Origin: DASSBR01 sp035688265
GTDB taxonomy: Bacteria; Pseudomonadota; Gammaproteobacteria; Natronospirales; DASSBR01
Direction: 5' to 3'
DNA length: 64,000 nt
Assembly: GCA_035688265.1 (NCBI GenBank)
Contig: DASSNE010000052.1
Coordinates: 36,846-100,845 of the forward strand
Part shown: positions 1 to 9,156 of the stretch, in pieces
Numbering within the stretch: the first letter of the stretch is position 1
Layout of the letters: every line of letters starts with the position of its first letter
The notes under the pieces: generated by a model
The model's database searches: none
Told to the model about the DNA's origin: nothing
The model's input: the letters and a program-made list of their open reading frames with translations, nothing else
Position numbers and translations under genes: made by a program

Positions 1-1
1 C

Positions 2-253
2 TCGTTGACTTTCGAGTCCATGGCTGGCTTTACGAGCATGCTGACCGCGCGGCGCTGGGAGTTGCTGGAGGCGTTGCGTCAGCTTGGACCCTCCAGCGTT
101 TATGCGCTGGCGAAACATCTCGATCGCAATTACAAGAACGTGCATGGCGACGTGAAGGCGCTAGAGGAAGTCGGGCTGATCTCGCGCACGATCGCCGACT
201 ACGTCGAGGTGACGTGGGATGAGATTGAGGCGCATTTAAGCTGGGCCGCTTGA
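2..253 (+). CDS. Partial HTH transcriptional regulator (COG4190/antitoxin-like)
   Basis: The reading frame is open from the first complete codon of the window, so the true start lies upstream. The visible 83 residues contain a winged-helix DNA-binding fold: a helix around LTARRWELLEALRQLG, a second around SVYALAKHLDRNYKNVHGDV, and an EEVGLI wing strand. This matches the C-terminal half of small regulators such as COG4190, which usually run about 110-120 residues. Proteins of this type often sit beside a toxin-like partner, but the neighbour is outside the window. Family assignment is by recognition of the fold pattern only. DNA binding is likely; the target is unknown. Confidence 0.6.
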   Translation, partial: SLTFESMAGFTSMLTARRWELLEALRQLGPSSVYALAKHLDRNYKNVHGDVKALEEVGLISRTIADYVEVTWDEIEAHLSWAA

Positions 254-263
254 GCCGCGCCCC

Positions 264-289
264 CGTTCGCCCTGAGCTTGTCGAAGGGC
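264..289. repeat. Dispersed short palindromic repeat
   Basis: The segment CGCCCTGAGCTTGTCGAAGG, with flanking bases, folds through a GCCCT/AGGGC stem (269-273 with 285-289). It resembles an intergenic repeat scattered through many proteobacterial genomes. It lies between the HTH gene and the mnmA relic. One copy is seen here; the repeat status comes from general knowledge, not from other copies in this window. Confidence 0.45.
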
Positions 290-291
290 TC

Positions 292-730
292 TTGAACTGG
301 ATCGACACCCCACAACACAACACCGAAACTCGCGTCATCGTCGGCCTCTCCGGGTCAGCGCCAGGGACTCGGAATCGGCGGAGTTGAGGACGCACCGGAT
401 GCACCGTGGTACGTGGTGGCGAAGGATATGGAGCGCAACCGGCTCGTGGTCGCGCAGGGGCATGATCATCCGCTGCCGTTTTCAGACGGGCTCACACGGC
501 GTGCCGGTTGCATTGGCTATTGGGCAAGCCGCCCAACCACTTCACCGGCACGGCAAAAATCCGCTATCGGCAGCAAGATCAGGGGTGCTCGGTGGAGTTT
601 GGAAGGCGACACAGCGCATGTATCGTTCGAGCAGCCACAGCGCGCGATGACGCCAGGGCAATATTGGGTATTTACGATGGCGAAGTATGCCTCGGCCGCG
701 GAGCCATTGAAGCGGCGATTCCCTCTTCCG
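292..730 (+). pseudogene. mnmA: Decayed mnmA (tRNA 2-thiouridylase) relic
   Basis: MnmA thiolates U34 of certain tRNAs. At 322-354 the frame reads TETRVIVGLSG, the PP-loop start of MnmA. From 353 a different frame continues with GQRQGLGIGG and then PWYVVAKDMERNRLVVAQGH, a late segment of the same protein. The central part (roughly 250 codons by family length) is missing, and the junction is out of frame. Further homologous pieces, KIRYRQQDQGCSVEF, FEQPQRAMTPGQY and YDGEVCLGRGAIEA, alternate between two frames, requiring at least three more frameshifts. The gene cannot make a working enzyme. A functional copy should exist elsewhere if the organism keeps this tRNA modification. Confidence 0.8.
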
Positions 731-870
731 CCCGAGCTTTCCCTCCTTCCGCAACTGCCGACTCCATTCAGCGTCCGAAGGAACAGGGACGGTCGTCCGC
801 CTTGTGATGTCGCCCAAAGCAAGCATTATGGGCGCCGTCATTCCGGCTGTAGAATTGATGATTAACAGGC

Positions 871-2286
871 GTGTATGGTTTACCCTTAGTCATCAAGCTG
901 GCTTCGATTCGACGGCTATGCCTGATTTTCGGCTCTGGCAACCCTTCTGCTTCAAATGTAAAGCGTGAGGTTCGTGTATTGACCGAGGCATTTCTGATTA
1001 ACCCGTTCGAAGAAGCTGAGCGCCAAGCTATTGAGCACGGTGAGTGGGTTGTCGCAACTGTAAACCCGCAGATGAGCTGGCCAACAAAGCGGCAGATCGT
1101 CACATTTAGTCAGAAGGACTTCATTCTGTTTCCTCAGGCCGGTGATTCTGGTCAAACCGCTGGAGTTGCGCTGCGCGCGGACAGATATAGCCTCAGCGCG
1201 GAGCAAGCCCGAAAGGAAATAATGCGATTATGTAGTGCGCTATCCTGGCACGAGGGGGCCGGTCTTTCTGTAGTTGCTTGGGGTGGTGGTAACCTTCCTC
1301 GTCCTATTGGAGTAAGGATGGGCCGCGTCATTACGGACTTTCTTGATGTCGATCACCTTCAGCATGCTAGTACGGACGCAGATGCAGCTGCTATTGCACT
1401 GTACCGCGAAGGACTATCTCTTGATAACCCGTTTTATGGCTTCCTAAGTCTGTACAAAGCGATCAGCGCTGTAATCCCGAACGGTAAGGAGCGCGGCGCA
1501 TGGATCACAGACGCCCTTGATCGGCTCGACAATCACAGAGCGAAGGAGCGGAGAGATACTCTCCGGGCGTCAGGTGCTGATGTTGGTCTCTACCTCCAGA
1601 ACGAATGTCGCCACGCTATCGCGCATGCAGGGAAGCAGCCTTACGTAAATCCAGATGAGGTTGATGATCATTTTCGCCTCACGAGTGATCTACCTCTTCT
1701 TAAAAATCTAGCGGAACTAGCGATTGAAGAGCAGACGCACTTACTCAGGCCGCATACCGTGTGGCGAGAGCACCTGCATGAACTAGCTGGCTTCAAGGAG
1801 ATCTTACCAGCAGAGATCGTCAAAGCACTTGCTGCGTCGGAACCACTTCCCGAAGGAACAACTGTAGAAATGCCCGAGCTTTACGCCATCGTTGCAAGGC
1901 GAGGTGCAGAGAGATATTCATTCGGAGACATGCATCCGCAGATAATAGGCCAAGTTGCGGGCGGAATGGTTCTGGACTTTGTCACCACCGATCACGCCGT
2001 AACAGTTCGTACAGAGCTATCCTTTGCCAACGAGCGGCTAATCTTCGACCCGGTACGCGGGATTGGATTTACGCCGAATCGAGATGATTCCAAGTTCGTA
2101 AAGTACGAGATGACCGTGTTGCGCTTCTCCCGGTGCATTCTAGGTAACGGACATTTAGAGATTTGGAATCAAGAAGACGAAGCATTGTTGGGTCGCTCCG
2201 ATGCATGTATACCCGTAAACTGCTTTGTTAACAGTGAGTTCTACGATGCTGAGCTGGGAAAGTTGGAAGCATTACTTGATGAATGA
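871..2286 (+). CDS. HEPN/MauJ-like hypothetical protein
   Basis: A 471-residue soluble protein with no signal peptide or membrane segment. Residues 247-252 read RHAIAH, within ECRHAIAHAGK. This fits the R-x4-6-H motif of HEPN RNases and also resembles the MauJ family; neither assignment is certain. A C-terminal region (about 330-470) looks beta-rich and may bind a ligand or partner. The GTG start at 871 is the longest choice; starts further in are possible. It lies upstream of a restriction-modification operon in the same direction, and the region is visibly less GC-rich than acnA, suggesting acquisition. A defensive nuclease role is inferred from motif and neighbourhood only. Confidence 0.6.
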   Translation: MYGLPLVIKLASIRRLCLIFGSGNPSASNVKREVRVLTEAFLINPFEEAERQAIEHGEWVVATVNPQMSWPTKRQIVTFSQKDFILFPQAGDSGQTAGVALRADRYSLSAEQARKEIMRLCSALSWHEGAGLSVVAWGGGNLPRPIGVRMGRVITDFLDVDHLQHASTDADAAAIALYREGLSLDNPFYGFLSLYKAISAVIPNGKERGAWITDALDRLDNHRAKERRDTLRASGADVGLYLQNECRHAIAHAGKQPYVNPDEVDDHFRLTSDLPLLKNLAELAIEEQTHLLRPHTVWREHLHELAGFKEILPAEIVKALAASEPLPEGTTVEMPELYAIVARRGAERYSFGDMHPQIIGQVAGGMVLDFVTTDHAVTVRTELSFANERLIFDPVRGIGFTPNRDDSKFVKYEMTVLRFSRCILGNGHLEIWNQEDEALLGRSDACIPVNCFVNSEFYDAELGKLEALLDE

Positions 2287-2422
2287 CCTGCTTAGAAGGC
2301 AAAGAGAGTCGCGCGACGTATCACTGCAGCCGACTGCCAACCCGCTACCCGGAGGCGGCGGCTGAGTTCCGGCATTAGCCCGGAGCCACGAAGCGGAAGC
2401 GTCGCCCGAAGTGTATTGCCCC

Positions 2423-3067
2423 ATGAATTACGTAAAGTCCAAACAACGTGTCGCCGACCATGGGGAGGTCTTCACTCCCGCCTGGATGGTAGAGGCCATG
2501 CTTGACCTGGTGAAGGACGAGTCGGAGCGCATCGACTCCCGCTTTCTGGAGCCGGCGTGCGGCAGCGGGAACTTCCTTGTCCGCGTCCTGCAACGGAAGC
2601 TCGCGGCCGTGGAACTCAAGTACGCTAAGTCCGATTTTGAAAGACGGCACTATGCCCTTCTTGCGCTGATGTGTATCTACGGGATCGAGCTCTTGGCGGA
2701 CAACATCGCGGAGTGCCGTGCGAATATGTTGGAAATCCTCGCCGATTACCTGAAGCTTGATAAGTCGGACGTGCTGTACCGCGCCGCGTCGTACGTGCTG
2801 TCGCAAAACCTGGTCCACGGCGACGCGCTGACCATATGTAACCATGAAGGCCAGCCGATCACCTTTGCGGAATGGGGCTATCTGGGCAAAGGGAAGTTTC
2901 AGCGCCGGGACTTTCGCTTGGACGTACTCACTGGTTCATCGGCCTTTAACGCGGAGGGTTCCCTCTTCGCCCAGCTTGGCAGGCATGAACTGTTCAAGCC
3001 GACGAAGGCCTACCCGCCGATGACGGTGACGGAATTGGCCGCGGCCCGCCCCGGTGAGGCGGCATGA
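2423..3067 (+). CDS. Class I SAM DNA methyltransferase, small subunit
   Basis: A 214-residue protein starting at the ATG that gives MNYVKSKQ; a GTG 12 bases earlier is also in frame. It opens with GEVFTPAWMVEAMLDLV and carries SAM-binding motif I, FLEPACGSGNF, at residues 41-51, as in N6-adenine methylases of restriction systems. No catalytic NPPY motif is present, so it may act with the next gene product or serve as an accessory subunit. Its stop overlaps the next start (ATGA at 3064), indicating translational coupling. Similar small M subunits precede Eco57I-type methylases in other restriction operons. Confidence 0.8.
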   Translation: MNYVKSKQRVADHGEVFTPAWMVEAMLDLVKDESERIDSRFLEPACGSGNFLVRVLQRKLAAVELKYAKSDFERRHYALLALMCIYGIELLADNIAECRANMLEILADYLKLDKSDVLYRAASYVLSQNLVHGDALTICNHEGQPITFAEWGYLGKGKFQRRDFRLDVLTGSSAFNAEGSLFAQLGRHELFKPTKAYPPMTVTELAAARPGEAA

Positions 3068-4299
3068 AGCTACAAGCCAATTTTGCCCTCCGCGGGCGCA
3101 ATCCGGACGTGCTGACCTGCATCGCCAACCTCTCAAACGACGAAGTCTTCACGCCGCCCGACTTCGCGAACCGGATGCTGGACACGCTAGCCGAGGCTTG
3201 GGCAAGCGATAACGACGGCGCGAATCTGTGGGCAGACAAGACGGTGCGGTTTCTCGACCCGTGCACAAAGTCTGGCGTATTTCTGCGCGAGATCACCAGC
3301 CGGCTGAACGAGGGGCTGGAAGGGGAAATTCCGGACCTTGAAGAGCGCGTAGATCACATCCTGACCAAGCAGGTCTTCGGTATCGGCATCACCTATCTGA
3401 CGAGCCTGCTTGCGCGGCGGAGCCTGTATTGCTCCAAACACGCCAGGGGAGAGCATTCCATAGCGATGTCGTTTGCCAGCGACGCGGGCAACATCTCATT
3501 CGAGAGGCTGGAGCACACGTGGAATGGCGGCAGGTGTAAGTACTGTGGTGCAAGCCAGAAGGCTTTTGAACGCGGCGAAGGACTTGAATCACATGCCTAC
3601 GCGTTCATCCACACCGACGACATTAAAACTTCGATGGCGGAGTTATTTGGAGGCGATATGCAATTCGATGTGATTGTCGGCAATCCGCCGTATCAACTAA
3701 GCGATGGCGGCTACGGCACAAGTGCGGCGCCGATTTATCACAAGTTCGTAGAGCAAGCAAAGGCACTTGAACCGCGCTATCTGTCGCTGGTAATTCCCGC
3801 CCGGTGGTTTGCGGGCGGCAAGGGCTTAGATGATTTTCGCGAAAGCATGCTCGCCGACAACCGGACTCGCGTCATCCATGACTATTGGCTTGTTGGGGAT
3901 GCGTTTCCCGGTGTAGCCATTCAGGGCGGCATTCTTTACTTCCTCTGGAATCGAGAAGCTTCGGGCGACTGCGAGGTGGTTACGCATTACGGTGGCAAGG
4001 TCCTATCCAGCGCCAAGCGGCCGCTGCTGGAACCGGACTCGGATGTGTTCATTCGCTACAACGAGGCGGTGCCAATCCTGAAAAAGATTGTTGCCGCGGA
4101 AGGCGGGAATCCGGATTCCGTCTTGCTTCCTGAACAGAGGCGCTTCATGAACCTTGTGAGTGCCCGAAAACCTTTTGGATTGCCGACGAATTTCAAGGTC
4201 CGCGCATCCAAGCGTGGGGGGGATGTGCTGACCTACTGGAATGGCGGGCCAGGTTTTAAAAACAAGGTGGCAAAGGTTGGGTGTCGCGATCCGAGGTGA
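3064..4299 (+). CDS. Eco57I-type DNA methylase, N-terminal part (frameshifted)
   Basis: The first 411 residues of a modification methylase. Motif I is at 63-73 (FLDPCTKSGVF) and the catalytic N6-adenine motif NPPY at 207-210 (VIVGNPPYQ). Between them, C123, H126, C158 and C161 form a C-x2-H / C-x2-C pattern that could bind zinc. The frame is good up to YWNGGPGF, then runs into VGCRDPR and a stop. Homology resumes in the -1 frame as WVSRSEVTEGIDLIDKWK, encoded by the next entry. The break therefore lies between about 4254 and 4275, next to the run TTTTAAAAAC (4254-4263). Either one base was lost or the ribosome shifts there. Confidence 0.8.
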   Translation: MKLQANFALRGRNPDVLTCIANLSNDEVFTPPDFANRMLDTLAEAWASDNDGANLWADKTVRFLDPCTKSGVFLREITSRLNEGLEGEIPDLEERVDHILTKQVFGIGITYLTSLLARRSLYCSKHARGEHSIAMSFASDAGNISFERLEHTWNGGRCKYCGASQKAFERGEGLESHAYAFIHTDDIKTSMAELFGGDMQFDVIVGNPPYQLSDGGYGTSAAPIYHKFVEQAKALEPRYLSLVIPARWFAGGKGLDDFRESMLADNRTRVIHDYWLVGDAFPGVAIQGGILYFLWNREASGDCEVVTHYGGKVLSSAKRPLLEPDSDVFIRYNEAVPILKKIVAAEGGNPDSVLLPEQRRFMNLVSARKPFGLPTNFKVRASKRGGDVLTYWNGGPGFKNKVAKVGCRDPR

Positions 4300-4745
4300 C
4301 CGAGGGAATTGATCTTATTGACAAGTGGAAGGTGTTTATTGGTGGTGCTTACGGAGATCGGGGCGGCGGAGGCTCAAGCAGGGATGCGCCACCTAAGGCA
4401 GTTCTTGGTCGCCCTTTTGCTGGAGAGCCCGGCTCGGTATCTACTGAAACCTACATTTGCATAGGTCCCTTCAAGTCAGAGACGGAGGCCCAAAATGTCA
4501 CTTCCTACATCGCGTGCAAACTGACCCGTTTTTTGGTCATGCTGCGCAAACCTGCACAACATGCAACGAGGAAGGTATATGCCTTTGTCCCAAAACAGGA
4601 CTTCACCGAGGCATGGACTGACCAGAAACTTTACGCGAAATATGGTCTGTCTGATGAGGAGATTGCATTCGTCGAACGAATGATTCGTCCGATGCACCTC
4701 AACGGCAACCCTTCAGACGAGGCGGTGCACCCCGGCAATGAATAA
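4281..4745 (+). CDS. Eco57I-type DNA methylase, C-terminal part (out of frame)
   Basis: This frame carries the C-terminal target-recognition and helical region of the methylase, including FIGGAYGDRG, TETYICIGPFKSETEA, FLVMLRKPAQHATRKVY and WTDQKLYAKYGL, which recur in intact Eco57I-like methylases. It overlaps the upstream fragment by 19 bases in a different frame. The GTG at 4281 is in frame, but the homologous segment starts earlier (KGWVSRSEV), so this is unlikely to be an independent gene. Without frameshifting, the modification subunit is split, which would threaten the host if the linked nuclease stayed active. Its stop overlaps the start of the restriction subunit. Confidence 0.75.
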   Translation: MSRSEVTEGIDLIDKWKVFIGGAYGDRGGGGSSRDAPPKAVLGRPFAGEPGSVSTETYICIGPFKSETEAQNVTSYIACKLTRFLVMLRKPAQHATRKVYAFVPKQDFTEAWTDQKLYAKYGLSDEEIAFVERMIRPMHLNGNPSDEAVHPGNE

Positions 4746-7305
4746 GCCAACTATCGAAGAAATTCTCGCGCCTAAGCCGGAAGCCCGGCCTCACATCTAC
4801 GCCTACTCGATTGACGACGACGCCCACCAAGGCCTCCTCAAGGTTGGGCAAACCACGCGCGACGTAAAAAAGCGCGTGGCTGAACAACTCAAGACAGCCG
4901 CGATCAAAAACTACACCATCGTGCTGGACGAGCCCGCCGGGCGCGATGACGGCACCATCTTCACCGACTTTGATGTGCGCGCTGCGCTGGTGCGCAAAAG
5001 TTTCGAGAACCGCGAGTTGGAGTGGATGCACTGCTCGGTCGAGGACGTCAGAACCGTTCTCACCGAGTTGCGCACGGGCAGGCGCTTCAGCGGCACGCAT
5101 CATGAAACTTTCAGGATGCGCGCCGAGCAGCGCGAGGCTGTCAACAAGACTCACGCCTACTTTCATTCACTATGGAAGGAGGATATGCATGCCGTTCCGC
5201 GCTTCCTCTGGAACGCAAAGATGCGCTTCGGCAAGACCTTCACCACCTACCAGCTCGCCAAAAAGCTCGGCGCCAAGCGCATTTTGGTGGTGACCTTCAA
5301 GCCCGCCGTCGAGGATTCGTGGCGGACCGACCTGGAGTCGCACGTGGATTTCGATGGCTGGCAGTACTGCTCGCGCCACTCCGACTTCGATCCCACGCGC
5401 ATCGATCCGCACAAGCCGGTCGTCTACTTCGGCTCGTTCCAGGATCTGCTCGGTCGCGACAAGGCAGGGAACATCAAGCCTAAGAACGAATGGCTCCACG
5501 CGGTTAACTGGGACTTGGTCGTCTTTGACGAATACCATTTCGGGGCCTGGCGGGAAACTGCCAAGGAGCTATTTGAGGGCGAAGAGGCGTCGGTCGCCAA
5601 GAAGGAAGCAAAGATCGAGTACGCCGAGGGTCTGGAAGATGTGAACGAGGACCTCATTGAGCTATCGGAAAGGGAGACTGATTTTCTCCCCATCACAACC
5701 AAAGCCTACCTCTACCTTTCCGGCACGCCGTTCAAGGCGCTGGCCACGGGCGAATTTATCGAGGAACAGATATTCAACTGGACCTATACCGATGAACAAC
5801 GTGCCAAGGAAGCGTTTGCGGCCGATCATCCCGGCCGGTGGAATCCTTACGGGGCGTTGCCGCAGATGCGTTTGCTGACGTATCAAATGCCGGATGAACT
5901 GCTTACCATCGCGAGCGCCGGGGAGTTCGACGAGTTCGATCTCAACGCGTTTTTTGAGGCCTCCGGCACCGGCGCGGAAGCGCAGTTTGAACATAAAGGC
6001 GATGTGCAGAAGTGGCTGGACATCATCCGCGGCGACTATGCGGCCAAGACGGTGGAGCACCTGAAGACGGGCACGCGACCGCCGTTTCCATATTCGGATG
6101 TGCGGCTGCTGCCTTACCTGCAGCACTCGTTCTGGTTCCTTCCGAATGTCGCCGCCTGTCACGCTATGGCGAACCTGCTGGCCGAGAAGCACAACATGTT
6201 CTGGCACGATTACCGGGTGGTTGCCGCTGCCGGCGCCTCGGTAGGCGTCGGCCTGGAGGCATTGTCGCCCGTGCGCCAAGCCATCGGCAGCGGATTCGAG
6301 ACCAAAACGATCACCCTTTCCTGCGGCAAGCTCACTACGGGGATCACCGTTCCCCAATGGTCATCGATCCTGATGCTACGCAATCTCCAGTCGCCGGAGA
6401 CCTACTTTCAGGCCGCGTTTCGAGTGCAGTCGCCCTGGTCCATCAAGAACCCCAACGGCGACAACCCAAACGAAGAAGAAATCCTCAAGCCTGTCTGCTT
6501 TGTTTTCGACTTCGCGCCCACGCGCGCGCTGCGGCAGCTCTCCGAGTATGGGATTGGGCTATCTCCCAACGAGTCGAATCCGGAGAATGCGGTCAAGGAT
6601 CTGGTGTCGTTCCTGCCGGTGCTGGCCTATGACGGTGCGAATATGACGCAGATCGACGCGGGCGGGATCCTCGATATTGCGATGGCAGGCACCTCGGCTA
6701 CGCTGCTGGCCCGCAAGTGGGAGAGCGCGCTGCTGGTGAATGTCGATAACGGCACCCTGCGCCGCGTCCTTGACAATCCAGAGGCTATGGCTGCCGTCGA
6801 GCGAATCGAGGGCTGGCGCGCGCTGGGAGACAACATCATTGAGACCATTATCAACAAGAGCGACAAGGTCAAGAAGCTCAAGAACAAGGCCAAGGACAAG
6901 GATTTAACGGACAAAGAGAAGAGGAAACTCAGCGAAGAGGAAAAAGAGTACAAGTCCAAGCGCAAGCTGGTGCAGGAAAAGCTGATCAAGTTTGCCACAC
7001 GCATCCCCGCGTTCATGTACCTGACCGACTTCCGAGAAAACACGCTGCAGGACGTGATCACGAAGCTGGAGCCGGACTTGTTCTTAATCGTCACCGGCCT
7101 GACTGTGGCTGACTTCCACTTGCTCGTGCGACTCAAGGTATTCAACACTGAACAGATGAATCAGGCCGTGTTCGCGTTTAGGCGCTACGAAGACGCATCG
7201 CTCTGTTACACCGGTATTAAGAGCCACCCTGGTCTGACACAATTCGGCCTGTACGACACCGTCGTCGCAAGAGAGGAATCTGCACCATACGAAGCTGTGG
7301 GCTAA
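4738..7305 (+). CDS. Restriction subunit: GIY-YIG nuclease fused to superfamily 2 helicase
   Basis: An 855-residue protein. Residues about 18-60 (HIYAYSID...GLLKVGQTT) match the T5orf172 type of GIY-YIG nuclease. A helicase core follows: Walker A-like KMRFGKTF near 161-168, Walker B DEYH at 264-267, motif III SGTP near 328-331, and a C-terminal helicase half including LSCGKLTTGITVPQW. Residues about 700-745 are very rich in Lys and Glu and should form a coiled coil. The likely role is ATP-driven cleavage of DNA lacking the methylation made by the two upstream genes. The start overlaps the preceding stop by 8 bases (ATGAATAA), so the operon is tightly coupled. Confidence 0.85.
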   Translation: MNKPTIEEILAPKPEARPHIYAYSIDDDAHQGLLKVGQTTRDVKKRVAEQLKTAAIKNYTIVLDEPAGRDDGTIFTDFDVRAALVRKSFENRELEWMHCSVEDVRTVLTELRTGRRFSGTHHETFRMRAEQREAVNKTHAYFHSLWKEDMHAVPRFLWNAKMRFGKTFTTYQLAKKLGAKRILVVTFKPAVEDSWRTDLESHVDFDGWQYCSRHSDFDPTRIDPHKPVVYFGSFQDLLGRDKAGNIKPKNEWLHAVNWDLVVFDEYHFGAWRETAKELFEGEEASVAKKEAKIEYAEGLEDVNEDLIELSERETDFLPITTKAYLYLSGTPFKALATGEFIEEQIFNWTYTDEQRAKEAFAADHPGRWNPYGALPQMRLLTYQMPDELLTIASAGEFDEFDLNAFFEASGTGAEAQFEHKGDVQKWLDIIRGDYAAKTVEHLKTGTRPPFPYSDVRLLPYLQHSFWFLPNVAACHAMANLLAEKHNMFWHDYRVVAAAGASVGVGLEALSPVRQAIGSGFETKTITLSCGKLTTGITVPQWSSILMLRNLQSPETYFQAAFRVQSPWSIKNPNGDNPNEEEILKPVCFVFDFAPTRALRQLSEYGIGLSPNESNPENAVKDLVSFLPVLAYDGANMTQIDAGGILDIAMAGTSATLLARKWESALLVNVDNGTLRRVLDNPEAMAAVERIEGWRALGDNIIETIINKSDKVKKLKNKAKDKDLTDKEKRKLSEEEKEYKSKRKLVQEKLIKFATRIPAFMYLTDFRENTLQDVITKLEPDLFLIVTGLTVADFHLLVRLKVFNTEQMNQAVFAFRRYEDASLCYTGIKSHPGLTQFGLYDTVVAREESAPYEAVG

Positions 7306-7523
7306 CAGAGTACGGTGAAGACTTGTTGACACTATTTGTAGCTCCGACTAGGCGCTCAAGCTTTCGGGGCAACGTAATTTCTATCAGACACCGTTTCACC
7401 GCATTGGAATTCCAAGTGCAGGTTTGAAAGGTAAAACGCATCATAGCTGAGATGCTCTTCCTGGATGTCCTGGTGACGTTTGCATAAGTATGTTAATACT
7501 AGACTTCAACGGGGGTTCGCTTT

Positions 7524-9140
7524 ATGCCCTCAGATAACGAAACTTCTCCGACAGTAGCTCAACAGCAAAACGACGTGGTAGCCGGCGTTGTCTCCACTTC
7601 CGCAAGCGAGAAACGCCGTATTCAATGGCTGCAAAAACAATTCCGACATTTGCGCAGCCTGCTGCACTATCGTCTACCAAATCTCACGATTCTGCAGGAT
7701 CCGGAAGTCCGTGAATACGTGCGGAACCGCGATGAACAATCGAATGTCGCGACACGTGTTCCGCCTGATGCGGAGTTGCGTCTACGTGCTCTGTGGGGCG
7801 TTGAGATCTTCGGACCAAAAGAGGCGGATGGACTATTTGCCGCCCTCAAACGACTCGGATGGGATGATGACGAGCAGCGCGCTAAGGTCGGCGCCGGAGC
7901 TTCGCAATGGATATCTGAGCAGCGGACCTATGGCTCAGGTGGCAACTTCAACCTTGGTTTAATCCATCGAAAAGGCCAGCGCACATTCTTTCCTACTGGA
8001 CTTCATGCCCCCGTACCCGAGTCTGTCGACTACATGAGCGGCTACATATATCAGGTGTCGCCTTCAATCACCGCGATCATCCTTTGCTTCGTTCTCACCG
8101 ACGAAATCTCCACCTCGTACGAGTCTGCACTCAATACCGACAGACGGACTAGAAATCAGTCAATGCGCAGGTCCGGTGGTTACCACATACTCGACGTCGA
8201 ACATCTGAAGAGGAACGCAGTCGAGGAGATTCGCTTAAACTCGAGAAGAATGGTTACTCGATGGTTTCATGATAACCTGCCCGGCTTCTTCTCGCTTGCA
8301 TGTGATGGAAACCGGCTACCAACAGGCGAACTAATTACTACCGCGAATAAATCATTATATTTAGAACCTTCGACCGCTCCCCATCGTGAGCAACTATGGG
8401 CCCGACTATTGACGGGCTATAGTTTTCGGGACATCTGGACGTTGAAGAGTTTCAACGGATTGTCGCTAGCACTAAACGAATCCAACGATATGAGTCGCTT
8501 CCATTCGATTGTCACCCTTCAAACGGATCTGCTTCGCGACGAGCATCTGAAGTATATGGGAGAGCGCGGTACGCCAACTTATACAGCCTTCGTATGCTAT
8601 CGTGTACAAGGTATCCTTGTAAGATTTGCTGTAATTGGGTTTCTGCGGGATGTGATTCGCACGCTGCGGATAACTCGCGATACTATATCTGCGAAAATGG
8701 ATGGCTATCGGGCGGTGCTTCGGACTATTGCTCACATAAAGTCATTCTTCGACATGTCGATCGGAGTTCCAACGATGACGGCTGAACTAGCAATGGCCTC
8801 CGAGCAAGGTAGCGCATACTGTTGGGATTGCGAAGATTTCGAAAGTCAACCTTGGCGACCTAGCGAGACGCCGGCAAAGATTGCAGATACCCTTCGGACC
8901 AGGACCCACTATCTTGCTACGCGAACGCTGGCCCAAGAGAAAGAGACTCGTGAGCATCTTGAGCAAGTTTCAACGATCTTGAGCACCCGAGAGAGCATCA
9001 AAGCACAGAAAAAAATGGAAATAATGACGATTGTGGCGATACTCGTCGCAGCAGCTTCTCTCTTGGTGGCGTTGATGTCGGTCGATCAACTTTCTACCAC
9101 CTTCTTCTCTCAGGTGGAGCGCCTCTTCAACAATAGCTGA
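7524..9140 (+). CDS. Hypothetical protein with C-terminal membrane anchor
   Basis: A 538-residue protein that I do not recognise. The N-terminal 30 residues are polar and Ser/Thr-rich. The body is mixed helical with many Arg residues. Residues about 465-500 (AQEKETREHLEQVSTILSTR) look like a coiled coil. A single hydrophobic stretch (IVAILVAAASLLVALM, about 503-520) lies close to the C-terminus, leaving a short tail, so the bulk is probably cytoplasmic and tethered to the inner membrane. It follows the restriction operon after a 218-bp gap in which I see no gene, and is AT-richer than the window average. Position and architecture fit a membrane-attached defence effector, but this is inference. 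Confidence 0.6.
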   Translation: MPSDNETSPTVAQQQNDVVAGVVSTSASEKRRIQWLQKQFRHLRSLLHYRLPNLTILQDPEVREYVRNRDEQSNVATRVPPDAELRLRALWGVEIFGPKEADGLFAALKRLGWDDDEQRAKVGAGASQWISEQRTYGSGGNFNLGLIHRKGQRTFFPTGLHAPVPESVDYMSGYIYQVSPSITAIILCFVLTDEISTSYESALNTDRRTRNQSMRRSGGYHILDVEHLKRNAVEEIRLNSRRMVTRWFHDNLPGFFSLACDGNRLPTGELITTANKSLYLEPSTAPHREQLWARLLTGYSFRDIWTLKSFNGLSLALNESNDMSRFHSIVTLQTDLLRDEHLKYMGERGTPTYTAFVCYRVQGILVRFAVIGFLRDVIRTLRITRDTISAKMDGYRAVLRTIAHIKSFFDMSIGVPTMTAELAMASEQGSAYCWDCEDFESQPWRPSETPAKIADTLRTRTHYLATRTLAQEKETREHLEQVSTILSTRESIKAQKKMEIMTIVAILVAAASLLVALMSVDQLSTTFFSQVERLFNNS

Positions 9141-9156
9141 CTGATAAATTTTACGT

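Noticed and set aside
4216..4222. Run of seven G as the site of the methylase frameshift
   Set aside because: The residues after it (DVLTYWNGGPGF) still fit the family in the original frame, so the break must lie downstream, after about 4254.
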